This document shows positions 1 to 5,758 of a stretch of DNA of 9,310 nt, in pieces (positions within the stretch are counted from its first letter, which is position 1; every line of letters starts with the position of its first letter). The position numbers and the translations under genes are program-made. This stretch comes from Candidatus Roizmanbacteria bacterium (GTDB lineage Bacteria; Patescibacteriota; Microgenomatia; UBA1406; GWC2-37-13). The notes under the pieces are model-generated. The model ran no database searches. It was not told the DNA's origin and saw only the letters and a list, made by a program, of their open reading frames with translations. The DNA is taken from positions 1 to 9,310 of the forward strand of contig JAAXWV010000045.1 in NCBI GenBank assembly GCA_013334845.1. The letters run 5' to 3'.

Positions 1-4
1 ATAT

Positions 5-245
5 ATGATACTTATTACAGGCGGGATTAAATCGGGGAAAAGCAGTATGGCTGTCGATTACGCCCGGTCGTTTAAGGGGCCGCGCGTATTCATAGCAACC
101 GGTGTGGCTTTTGACGATGAAATGACGGATAAGATAAAAAGGCATAAAAAAGAAAGAGGGGAAGGTAATAGGTAACAGAGGAAACCAGGAAGATAAGCAG
201 TGTTTTCGAAAAGAGCGGATATTTGTCAGAAAATCGCTTGTAGAG
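5..245 (+). pseudogene. cobU: Decayed N-terminal remnant of cobU/cobP (adenosylcobinamide kinase / guanylyltransferase)
   Basis: An ATG at 5 opens a 56-codon frame ending in TAA at 173-175. Its start, MILITGGIKSGKSSMAVDYA, has the GG-x-x-SGKS P-loop that opens the CobU family. It then shows an IATG..FDDEM segment (about residues 30-40) and a K-x-x-x-H basic stretch, matching the family pattern of IATA, D-x-EM and R-x-x-H-R. In CobU the next block is W-x-T-x-EEP. Here similar residues (VTEETRKISSVFEKSGY) reappear only in another frame, from 172 to a TAG near 238-240. The gene therefore has a frameshift plus stops, and even if joined would give about 76 of the usual roughly 180 residues. The guanylyltransferase active region is missing, so the product cannot be functional. 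An upstream start outside the window is possible but not needed, because the P-loop normally begins within a few residues of the N-terminus. Family recognition is by eye. Confidence 0.6.
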
Positions 246-262
246 TATCATATCTGAGGTAA

Positions 263-295
263 TTGTATAGTAATTTACCCAAAATGTAGTATATT
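263..295 (+). promoter_or_regulatory. Candidate promoter of the alpha/beta-hydrolase gene
   Basis: A TTGTAT element at 263-268 lies 18 bp before TAGTAT at 287-292, which overlaps TATATT at 290-295. The ATG is at 304, only 8 nt past TATATT, so transcription would start at or just before the start codon. No Shine-Dalgarno motif lies between. AT-rich DNA yields such matches easily, so the call is tentative. Confidence 0.35.
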
Positions 296-303
296 ATTCT
301 CTC

Positions 304-1338
304 ATGGCTTACTATTCTGAGTGCGGAAGGTCATCGCCTCAGCCTGAACGAAGCAAATTGCTTATTCCTCATAGTACGCGTGAGATAAAATTTAACGCTG
401 TTACACTATCCGGGGACAGAGGAGAGGCTACGATATTTCGCCAAGGTTTTTCTGAGGGATCTTCAAGTACTGCTGTTATATTTCTCCACGGTCTCGCCTG
501 CCATCCTCGTCCAAATATCGAGGAAGAAGGAAGTCGAGACTACTTTGATTTGATGATAAAGCAGACTATAGAGAGAAGCCATGATGCGTATACGTTGTCT
601 CAGGTTGCTCAACCTCCCAATAATATGAGCGAAGGAGAATACAAGCAGTTTATAAGCTCTCAGCATAAATTCGCATTGTTGAGCAACTTTCCTTACTCGC
701 TTCGTGCAGGTGTAGAGGATCTGATTGCTGAAAAGCAAGGCAAACTTAAACACTTGTATGTATACGCTCATTCGATGGCCTTTTTCAATCTCCTGAAGCT
801 CGACGACATAAAACAAGAATTAAAGAAACAAGGAATTACCTTGTCGGTTGGAGGATCATGTTTGGCTATTGAACCTTCTGTTTTATCGAGGATTGCTGCG
901 CCATTGTTGTTAGCTCATGGCAAAGGAGCAAGTAAAGTGAGTGATGATCTCCATCAAAGTGCATACCGCCACGGATTACAACTGCTTGGTAGTGCGCTCG
1001 GTGCCCGATTATCAGATTCATTTACGGCAAACTTATGGAACTCAAATCATCGGATAAATGAGTTATTTGGGCGGCAGTTGGTGAGCGCTCAAATAAGTCC
1101 TGAGATTATTCAGTCGGTAATTGATGAACTTACCCATATTTTTATTGCAGGAGATGATTTGATTGTAAGTAACAAGACCATTCGCAAATACACTCAGTAT
1201 TCGCAGGCGACAGTATATTGTGTGGAAAATGAAGGGCATTTGTTAGAACGGAATCAGGATGTAGCGAAAGAAATTGTAAACGTTATCGATGTCTATTTAC
1301 TTAAATTACGTAGGCAAGAAAGTAGAAAAGTTGCCTAA
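304..1338 (+). CDS. Alpha/beta-hydrolase fold protein (serine hydrolase, substrate unknown)
   Basis: This 344-residue protein carries the landmarks of an alpha/beta hydrolase in the right order. A beta-strand ending in VIFLHG (residues 58-63) has the HG of the oxyanion hole. The nucleophile elbow is VYAHSMAF (153-160) with Ser157. An acid-bearing loop is FIAGDDLIVSN (280-290) with Asp284 or Asp285, and EGHLL (310-314) supplies His312. The elbow is A-H-S-M-A rather than the usual G-x-S-x-G; small-residue replacements there are tolerated in the superfamily. Residues 64-150 form a long insert after the oxyanion strand. There is no signal peptide or membrane segment, so the protein is probably cytosolic. 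ATG at 304 is the first start after the candidate promoter. The stop overlaps the stop of convergent rlmN by 4 nt. Substrate cannot be inferred; esterase, lipase or peptidase are all possible. Confidence 0.75.
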   Translation: MAYYSECGRSSPQPERSKLLIPHSTREIKFNAVTLSGDRGEATIFRQGFSEGSSSTAVIFLHGLACHPRPNIEEEGSRDYFDLMIKQTIERSHDAYTLSQVAQPPNNMSEGEYKQFISSQHKFALLSNFPYSLRAGVEDLIAEKQGKLKHLYVYAHSMAFFNLLKLDDIKQELKKQGITLSVGGSCLAIEPSVLSRIAAPLLLAHGKGASKVSDDLHQSAYRHGLQLLGSALGARLSDSFTANLWNSNHRINELFGRQLVSAQISPEIIQSVIDELTHIFIAGDDLIVSNKTIRKYTQYSQATVYCVENEGHLLERNQDVAKEIVNVIDVYLLKLRRQESRKVA

Positions 1339-2345
1339 TTTGCGTCTTCCGACGAGAGTTGGCCGCAGGCTGCTTTAATATCGTCTCCCATAGTCACCCT
1401 CAGAGTGTAGGGAATACCATGCTCTTTAAGTACTTCCGCAAAACGAAAAAGCCGGTTATTGCTTGGCCGTTGGTACGGCGACTGGGTAACGGTATTGTAG
1501 GGAATGAGATTTACATGGGCGAGCCGGTTCCTCAGTAAGCGGGATAAGCTTTCAGCATGCTCTAATTCATCGTTAATGCCATTTATTAAAATATATTCAT
1601 ACGTGATCCGTTTGTTGCTTAATTTGGTGTATTCATCCATCGCATTGATCAGGTCATCGAATTTAAATACTTTAGCAATCGGCATGATTTTTTCCCGAAT
1701 CTGCTGGTTGGGTGCGTGAAGGCTGAGAGCGATTCGTCCTTTATATCCCGAAGATATGAACTGTTTAAATTGTGGAATATATCCGGAAGTGGAGACCGTG
1801 ATTCGCCGGTCGCCGAGTCCCATTTTTTCCGGATCGGTGAGAATAGCGATGGATTTCTCCACTTCAGGAAGGTTGAGCATCGGTTCCCCCATGCCCATGT
1901 AGACGACATTCGTCACCGTTTCACCCAGTTCTTTGCAAATCCGACAGAAATACAACACCTGATCGACTATTTCATCGGCCGTAAGATTACCGCGAAATCC
2001 CATTTTCCCCGTAGCACAGAAGGAACAGTTTACCGGGCATCCGACCATACAGCTCACGCAAACGGTGTTTCTTCCATCTTCGTGACGCATGAGCACTGCT
2101 TCGATCTGTTGTTTATCTGCAAGCCGTTGGAAAGCGACTTTATAGACATCTTTGTTTTGTGAAATGAGGGTTTTTGTCGGCGATAAACGGGTGAAGGGGA
2201 TAGTCTCCGAAAGTTTTGTTCGTAGATCTTTTGGCCAGGTGGTCAACTCGTCATACGAGCCGATGAACTGGCGATAGTACGCTTCGTTGAATTGTTTGAG
2301 TCGGAACGAGGGAAGGTTATTACCGTGAGCGAAAGCGTTAATCAT
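1335..2345 (-). CDS. rlmN: Dual-specificity RNA methyltransferase RlmN (23S rRNA A2503 / tRNA A37 C2-methyltransferase)
   Basis: Radical-SAM enzyme that methylates C2 of A2503 in the 23S rRNA peptidyl-transferase centre and, in characterised homologues, A37 of some tRNAs. The 336-residue protein is within family length. The [4Fe-4S] cluster motif C-x3-C-x2-C is Cys103, Cys107 and Cys110, in a segment reading GCPVNCSFCATGKMGF. The two further cysteines of the ping-pong mechanism are visible: Cys96 (CVSCMVGC context, equivalent to E. coli Cys118) and Cys327 (DDIKAACGQL, equivalent to Cys355). The GMGEP SAM-binding motif is at 151-155, ITVSTSG at 182-188 and IALSLHAPN at 205-213. All catalytic residues are present, so it should be active. 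The start is ATG at 2345, with TATATT at 2357-2362 a possible local -10. The gene lies 18 nt downstream of the 117-codon ORF on the same strand and may be co-transcribed with it. No Shine-Dalgarno is visible. Confidence 0.96.
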   Translation of the reverse strand: MINAFAHGNNLPSFRLKQFNEAYYRQFIGSYDELTTWPKDLRTKLSETIPFTRLSPTKTLISQNKDVYKVAFQRLADKQQIEAVLMRHEDGRNTVCVSCMVGCPVNCSFCATGKMGFRGNLTADEIVDQVLYFCRICKELGETVTNVVYMGMGEPMLNLPEVEKSIAILTDPEKMGLGDRRITVSTSGYIPQFKQFISSGYKGRIALSLHAPNQQIREKIMPIAKVFKFDDLINAMDEYTKLSNKRITYEYILINGINDELEHAESLSRLLRNRLAHVNLIPYNTVTQSPYQRPSNNRLFRFAEVLKEHGIPYTLRVTMGDDIKAACGQLSSEDAN

Positions 2346-2363
2346 GCTTTTTATTTAATATAT

Positions 2364-2717
2364 TCACGATGCATTTCTTTTGAAAAACGGGACTATCAAA
2401 TATGCGAAGGCAGCTAATCGTTTACGAAACGTTACTGGAGGTTCTTGTTTATATCCTCCAGATTTAACAACTTGTTCCGCCATTTTTAAAGGATAGGGAA
2501 GCTCAATATGAGAGGGTTCTGGAGAGCGTGGTGGAGTAGTAACTTTTGTAGAAGTTTCTCCTTTAAATCTATGTATAGTGATCGGGCTCGGACCTATTGT
2601 TAAGGGATGTCTCGATCTTGTATACCGTGGAAGGCTGAGATTAAGCTCTGTCGAGTCACGCCAACTATTTGGGTGATATGTTATACCTTTATATGGATTA
2701 AATATGCGCCGTTCCAT
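2364..2717 (-). CDS. Hypothetical proline-rich protein (117 aa)
   Basis: I do not recognise a family. The 117-residue product has a polar, proline-rich middle (about residues 28-75, many P, T, S, R and H) that looks disordered. A shorter segment follows (about 78-97, around KMAEQVVKSGGYKQEPP). The basic C-terminus has a hydrophobic patch, LAAFAYLIVPFF (about 101-112), too short to be a confident membrane span. Support comes from three points: an extended -10 promoter 30 nt upstream, no competing frame on either strand, and position 18 nt ahead of rlmN with the same orientation. The start is ATG at 2715-2717, with no Shine-Dalgarno sequence. A 5-bp hairpin (CCATA/TATGG, 2714-2727) includes the start codon. 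It may be lineage-specific or a chance open frame. Confidence 0.5.
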   Translation of the reverse strand: MERRIFNPYKGITYHPNSWRDSTELNLSLPRYTRSRHPLTIGPSPITIHRFKGETSTKVTTPPRSPEPSHIELPYPLKMAEQVVKSGGYKQEPPVTFRKRLAAFAYLIVPFFKRNAS

Positions 2718-2747
2718 AGATGTATGGTTTTGTAAAGTAATATGCGT

Positions 2748-2756
2748 ATTATACCA
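2748..2756 (-). promoter_or_regulatory. Extended -10 promoter for the 117-aa ORF and possibly rlmN
   Basis: On the minus strand the sequence reads TGG-TATAAT: a perfect TATAAT (2753 down to 2748) preceded by the TGn extension. Predicted transcription start is near 2741, giving a leader of about 24 nt to the ATG at 2717. No good -35 is seen, as is common with extended -10 promoters. It lies in the 59-bp gap after the cutA stop codon. Confidence 0.55.
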
Positions 2757-2776
2757 TATATTCTATAGGATAGAGT

Positions 2777-3094
2777 TTATTGTATTTCTCCGACGAGCCA
2801 ATCGTAGTATTTTCTGTTTATGTGCGCGGCAGGAATCGCGATGACACAAGGTGTCTCGTAGCTGTGGAGCTCTTCGACAGCTGTTTCAAGCTTCGCATAG
2901 TTTTCTTCAATGGTTTTAGCAATAAGCACTACTTCTTTCTCTTTTTGCATTGTGCCATGGTAAGGATACATCGACGTAATTTCAGGGATGATATTTATAC
3001 ATCCGCAGAGTTTCCGTTTCAGCAGCTCACTACCGATCTGTTCAGCTTCAGTGATGTCTTTACAGGGTATATAGGCGAGAAGTACATTTGTCAT
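2777..3094 (-). CDS. cutA: CutA family protein (CutA1, divalent-cation tolerance)
   Basis: This 105-residue protein matches the compact CutA1 fold, a ferredoxin-like subunit that forms very stable trimers. The family pattern is followed throughout. An N-terminal strand NVLLAYIPC is followed by a helix with A-E-x-I-x-x-x-L-L-x-x-x-L, then CGCINIIPEITSMYPYHG (the CVN-x-x-P-x-x-S-x-Y-x-W/Y-x-G block). Next come EKEVVLIAKT, ELHSYETPCVIAIP (the HPYE-x-P-x-I-x-x-P block) and a C-terminal YYDWL. The family was first linked to copper tolerance in E. coli, but its biochemical role is still unclear. The ATG at 3092-3094 is chosen because the first residues after it (MTNVLLAY) coincide with the family N-terminus. 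A longer start at 3169 would add 25 non-conserved residues and run into the divergent ABC gene. A -35/-10 pair such as TTACAT and TATTAT can be read on the minus strand upstream. Confidence 0.92.
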   Translation of the reverse strand: MTNVLLAYIPCKDITEAEQIGSELLKRKLCGCINIIPEITSMYPYHGTMQKEKEVVLIAKTIEENYAKLETAVEELHSYETPCVIAIPAAHINRKYYDWLVGEIQ

Positions 3095-3126
3095 AACAGT
3101 TGAGTTGAATGATAATAAAATATATT

Positions 3127-3141
3127 TTACATTTAATGTAA
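3127..3141. promoter_or_regulatory. Palindrome in the cutA / ABC-transporter divergent promoter region (operator candidate)
   Basis: TTACAT-TTA-ATGTAA is a perfect 6-bp inverted repeat with a 3-bp centre. It sits in the 46 bp between the divergent starts and ends on the first base of the ATG at 3141. On the minus strand its TTACAT could serve as the -35 of a cutA promoter with TATTAT 18 bp downstream. AT-rich DNA gives such palindromes by chance, so a regulator role is only suggested. Confidence 0.3.
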
Positions 3142-4928
3142 TGAAAATGGTGAAAACATGGGACAACACATGGAAAGTGCTCTGGATATCGTGGAAGGCC
3201 TTGGGGATTTATTCTATCCTTTCTATCTTCGGTAAAATCTACGAGAGTACACTTTACCCCTTTTTACAAATGTTCGTGTTGGCGAAAATACTCGATATGA
3301 TCGGCAGCGGGAAGCATCTCGTCTGGGGTGATTTTACCTGGATGATTGTTACTTACGTTTCTGCGACTTTTGTGAAGGTTATTATGACAACCTTTCTTGA
3401 TAATAAGCAACTGGTACTTGAGAACCAGATGATGCATTATATCGATTACCAGATTGACAAAAAACTTACAAAACTTGATCCCGCCACTTTTGAGAATGTT
3501 GAGTTTCAGAATCTCCTTGCTCAAATAGAGGGGGTAAAGGGGACAATGACCGCATACCTCATACGAATTGTTGCTTTTATAGATCATGTAGTTAAGATTG
3601 TTACCGCGACAGTGATATTATTGTTTGCGTTCCCTTTTTTTATCCCAATTGTTGTAGTTGCAACCGTGCCTTCGTTTTTGGCCGCGATGTCATTGCGTGA
3701 GAAAGTGTGGCCCTTTCTTCTTGAAAAAAACTCTCTGGTAAATAGAATATCCGGCTACATTAGGACGCTTCTTTCTGCTGACGGCACTTCCAAAGAGGCA
3801 GCCATCTATCAAACAGGCCACGAGCTTCTCTTAAAAGTCAAACAACAGCAGCGGCAGTTCATCACGAAATTTCATAAATCGGTCGATCAACAGATGGTAT
3901 TTGTGATTTTATCGAGGATATTTCAGATTCTGGCATTTTTAGGCACGCAGGCCTTTAATTTATCTGCGGTTATGGCCGGAAAGCTGGGAGTAGGTCAGTT
4001 TACCCTTTATTTTCAGCAGACATTCAACCTTGCTCTTGGAGTAGAGGGAGTTCTTGATAATTATTCATCGATGGTAATGCGAAGTAAGTATCTCGATAAG
4101 TATTTTGAATTTCAGAATATCGAACCGATTATTCGTTCCCCGGATCATCCGCTCACGCTGCCTGCCAGTCCTCACCCGCCGGTTATCGAATTTAAAGACG
4201 TTTCGTTTAAATATCCGGGCACTGAACGGTATATTTACAAAAACCTCAGTTTTATGATCGGCAGTGGAGAGAAGATAGCACTCGTGGGGGTAAACGGAGC
4301 AGGAAAAACCACCTTGATCAAACTGATGCTGCGATTCCATGATCCAACGGAGGGAGAAATACTGGTAAACGGGGTTAATTTAAAAGAACTTAATTTACGT
4401 GATTGGTACGAATATGTCGGAGCTCTCTTTCAGGATTTTATCCGGTATCAGTTTTCCTTTAAGGAGAATATCTTTTACGGCGATATGAATAAAGTACATA
4501 CAGAAAAAGCGCTGGAAGAAGCAATTACTAAATCAGGAGCCGATGAATATATTGATTCTTTGCCTAAAAAATATGATCAAATTGTGGGGAAGATGTTTAA
4601 AGACGGTGTTGATCTTTCAGGTGGACAATGGCAAAAACTGGCGCTTGCTCGGGCTTTTTACCGGAATGCACCGATTTTAATCCTTGATGAACCAACGAGT
4701 GCCATTGATGCAAAAGCTGAATTTGAGATTTTTGAGCGAGTACAAAAACTTCAAAAAGATAAGACGGTTATCATTATCTCTCACCGTTTTTCTACGGTTC
4801 GCAACGCCGATCGCATTATCGTAATCAACGATGGGAAGATTGTCGAAAACGGCAACCACGAACTGCTGATGAATAAACGGGGACTCTATGCAGAACTCTT
4901 CAATATCCAAGCGCAGGGATATAAGTAA
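3141..4928 (+). CDS. ABC transporter half-molecule, fused permease and ATPase (exporter type)
   Basis: From ATG 3141 the product is 595 residues, a membrane domain followed by an ATPase domain, as in type IV exporters that act as dimers in the cytoplasmic membrane. Numbered from the TTG at 3105 (12 residues longer), hydrophobic segments lie at about 32-60, 78-96, 152-196 (two spans), 263-285 and 296-312. The ATPase domain begins near 358. Its motifs are intact: Walker A GVNGAGKTT (395-403), Q-loop Gln443, signature LSGGQ (504-508), Walker B ILILDEP (524-530) with Glu529, D-loop SAID and switch His560. It should hydrolyse ATP. Substrate cannot be told; lipid, peptide or drug export are all usual for the family. 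The TTG start is possible but would overlap the divergent promoter region, so ATG 3141 (or 3147) is preferred. No partner subunit is adjacent, which suggests a homodimer. Confidence 0.93.
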   Translation: MKMVKTWDNTWKVLWISWKALGIYSILSIFGKIYESTLYPFLQMFVLAKILDMIGSGKHLVWGDFTWMIVTYVSATFVKVIMTTFLDNKQLVLENQMMHYIDYQIDKKLTKLDPATFENVEFQNLLAQIEGVKGTMTAYLIRIVAFIDHVVKIVTATVILLFAFPFFIPIVVVATVPSFLAAMSLREKVWPFLLEKNSLVNRISGYIRTLLSADGTSKEAAIYQTGHELLLKVKQQQRQFITKFHKSVDQQMVFVILSRIFQILAFLGTQAFNLSAVMAGKLGVGQFTLYFQQTFNLALGVEGVLDNYSSMVMRSKYLDKYFEFQNIEPIIRSPDHPLTLPASPHPPVIEFKDVSFKYPGTERYIYKNLSFMIGSGEKIALVGVNGAGKTTLIKLMLRFHDPTEGEILVNGVNLKELNLRDWYEYVGALFQDFIRYQFSFKENIFYGDMNKVHTEKALEEAITKSGADEYIDSLPKKYDQIVGKMFKDGVDLSGGQWQKLALARAFYRNAPILILDEPTSAIDAKAEFEIFERVQKLQKDKTVIIISHRFSTVRNADRIIVINDGKIVENGNHELLMNKRGLYAELFNIQAQGYK

Positions 4929-4941
4929 GGTGTGTCGTGTA

Positions 4942-5031
4942 TTACTTCCAGAACCGTGCAAAATAGACGATCCCAATCCCCAGTATGATAAAAAAAGTTA
5001 TCGCAATTAGCTGAGTAGTGAGGTTTTTCAT
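4942..5031 (-). CDS. Possible 29-residue single-span membrane peptide
   Basis: An ATG at 5029-5031 opens a 29-codon frame ending in TAA at 4942-4944. The product has a short polar N-terminus (MKNLTTQ), an uninterrupted hydrophobic stretch (about residues 8-25, rich in I, F, L and G) and a basic/aromatic end (RFWK). That is a textbook single-span peptide with a positively charged C-terminal flank. It lies 30 nt downstream of the 112-codon ORF on the same strand and converges on the ABC gene, whose stop is 13 nt away. GAGAG lies just before the ATG but too close for a normal ribosome site. Short hydrophobic frames occur by chance, so confidence is low. Confidence 0.35.
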   Translation of the reverse strand: MKNLTTQLIAITFFIILGIGIVYFARFWK

Positions 5032-5061
5032 TCTCTCATTGTAATAATGAGTTCTTAATAA

Positions 5062-5400
5062 TTACTGAAGGGGAGTTGTGGATCCGTTATTTAAAGCAGC
5101 CGATTCATTCCGCAACTTTATGAGGGCGCGAATTGAAGTATCTATGCTTTTATAAAAAGCAACATCAGGTGGTAAGGATATAGTCTCGATACGTTTATTT
5201 GATAACGTTATTTTCTCATAGATATCGAACACATGTCCTTGTTGAGACTGTTGTAGAAAGTTACCGTAGGGAAGGCGTAATCCAAACGTATCATCCACGC
5301 TCCCTAATTCATTTTTGCCTGAGGCAGGGAAATATAACCTAAAACTTAATTTTGTTCCCGTTTCTGCCTTGAGTAACACTTCGATTCTGAATCGAATCAA
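5062..5400 (-). CDS. Hypothetical protein, no ATG start, possibly 5'-truncated
   Basis: I do not recognise this 112-residue frame. It looks soluble and partly beta (for example IEVLLKAETG, then LSFRLYFPASGKN). A C-terminal helix-like part has DTSIRALIKLRNESAAL at about 87-103. The only start is TTG at 5398-5400. The frame stays open upstream to a stop at 5488-5490, passing antisense through the first part of the Avd-like gene without offering an ATG. The true start may therefore have been lost when the Avd-like segment arrived, or the frame may be non-coding. It would be followed at 30 nt by the 29-residue membrane peptide. Confidence 0.4.
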   Translation of the reverse strand: MIRFRIEVLLKAETGTKLSFRLYFPASGKNELGSVDDTFGLRLPYGNFLQQSQQGHVFDIYEKITLSNKRIETISLPPDVAFYKSIDTSIRALIKLRNESAALNNGSTTPLQ

Positions 5401-5408
5401 AGATAGAT

Positions 5409-5642
5409 TTGATTTGGATGAATATTGTTCCGCATATTCCTCAAACTGCTCGTTATACGATCGGTACTCGCATAGAAAATAAATTTCTTATCTCCACTTC
5501 ATGGGAGGCAAAATGCATATCTCATAAGCAATACGAGGATATTGCGGTCAATCTTGATGACGTTGGCAAGATGCTGTGGGTTTGGAAGAAAAGTTTGGAT
5601 CAGAGAAGAAAAACCGCGCTAGGTAAGCGCGGAAAAGATTAA
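5409..5642 (+). CDS. avd: Avd-like four-helix-bundle protein (DGR accessory family), internally shortened
   Basis: The N-terminal part (W-x-x-IVPHIPQTARYTIGTRIE, about residues 3-23) matches the family block usually seen as W-x-x-x-x-x-x-P-K-x-x-RYTLG-x-(K/R)I. The C-terminal part (ISHKQYEDIAVNLDDVGKMLWVWKKSL, about 37-63) matches its last helix, with K-Y-x-x-x-x-x-x-L-D-E-(I/V)G-(R/K)ML-x-x-W-x-K-S-L. Avd binds the DGR reverse transcriptase and is needed for mutagenic retrohoming in studied systems. Full-length members are about 110-125 residues. This one has 77 (TTG 5409) or 74 (ATG 5418) and joins helix 1 directly to the end of helix 3, as if about 35-40 residues were deleted in frame. Its last codons hold a GC-rich hairpin, and its stop overlaps the orphan variable repeat. 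The bundle is probably incomplete and the gene a relic. It could also belong to the related four-helix (S23-like) group outside DGRs. Confidence 0.6.
   Translation: MIWMNIVPHIPQTARYTIGTRIENKFLISTSWEAKCISHKQYEDIAVNLDDVGKMLWVWKKSLDQRRKTALGKRGKD
5609..5632 (-). terminator. Intrinsic terminator (minus strand) just past the orphan variable repeat
   Basis: A 7-bp GC-rich perfect stem (CCGCGCT at 5614-5620, AGCGCGG at 5626-5632) with a 5-nt loop is followed on the minus strand by TTTTTCTTC. This is a good Rho-independent terminator for minus-strand transcription, the coding direction of the repeat at 5639-5758. It lies inside the Avd-like gene's 3' end. It also sits where studied DGRs place a hairpin, a few nt beyond the variable repeat; here the spacing is 6 nt. 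Confidence 0.6.
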
Positions 5643-5758
5643 ACTTTCGGAGACTGAAGACAAACCCGTGGTCAGGCTCCGCCCAAAGGCCGTACAACCA
5701 CAAACCATCACCATCCCGCTCCAGATAAAAGACACTGGGACGGCCACCCGAGTCGGTA
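5639..5758 (-). repeat. Orphan variable-repeat copy of a DGR target gene (3'-end remnant)
   Basis: This 120-bp segment aligns with 6100-6237, the 3' coding end of the 641-residue gene, with 99 of 120 aligned positions identical plus one 18-nt gap. The first 42 bp (5639-5680) are identical. Read on the minus strand it encodes a VR-like peptide ending in WAEPDHGFVFSLRKF. Upstream in that frame a TAA is met after about eight more codons and there is no start, so the rest of a target gene is absent. The homology covers the repeat unit almost exactly. It is not the DGR template, because its coding strand lacks A at most of the variable positions (for example GGT, CGT and CTT codons). Confidence 0.75.

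Noticed and set aside
463..816. 117-codon minus-strand frame
   Set aside because: Antisense shadow of the alpha/beta hydrolase, which holds an ordered catalytic triad in the plus frame.
1716..2162. 148-codon plus-strand frame
   Set aside because: It is antisense to the conserved radical-SAM core of rlmN, which has every catalytic motif. The plus frame has no family features.
3105..3140. TTG start at 3105 for the ABC transporter
   Set aside because: It has no ribosome site, begins 11 nt from the cutA start and leaves no promoter space. ATG 3141 or 3147 is more plausible, though TTG cannot be excluded.
3095..3169. Longer N-terminus for CutA (start at 3169)
   Set aside because: The 25 extra residues are not part of the family and would overlap the divergent exporter's start. 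ATG 3094 matches the family N-terminus.
5035..5051. CTCATT-5 nt-AATGAG hairpin as terminator of the ABC gene
   Set aside because: The stem is AT-rich and weak, with no T run following on the plus strand. It lies over 100 nt beyond the stop.
5639..5758. The non-coding repeat copy taken as the DGR template repeat (TR)
   Set aside because: A template should have A at all variable positions of the coding strand. Here they are mixed (GGT, CGT, CCC, CTT codons), so this is another mutagenised output and not the template.
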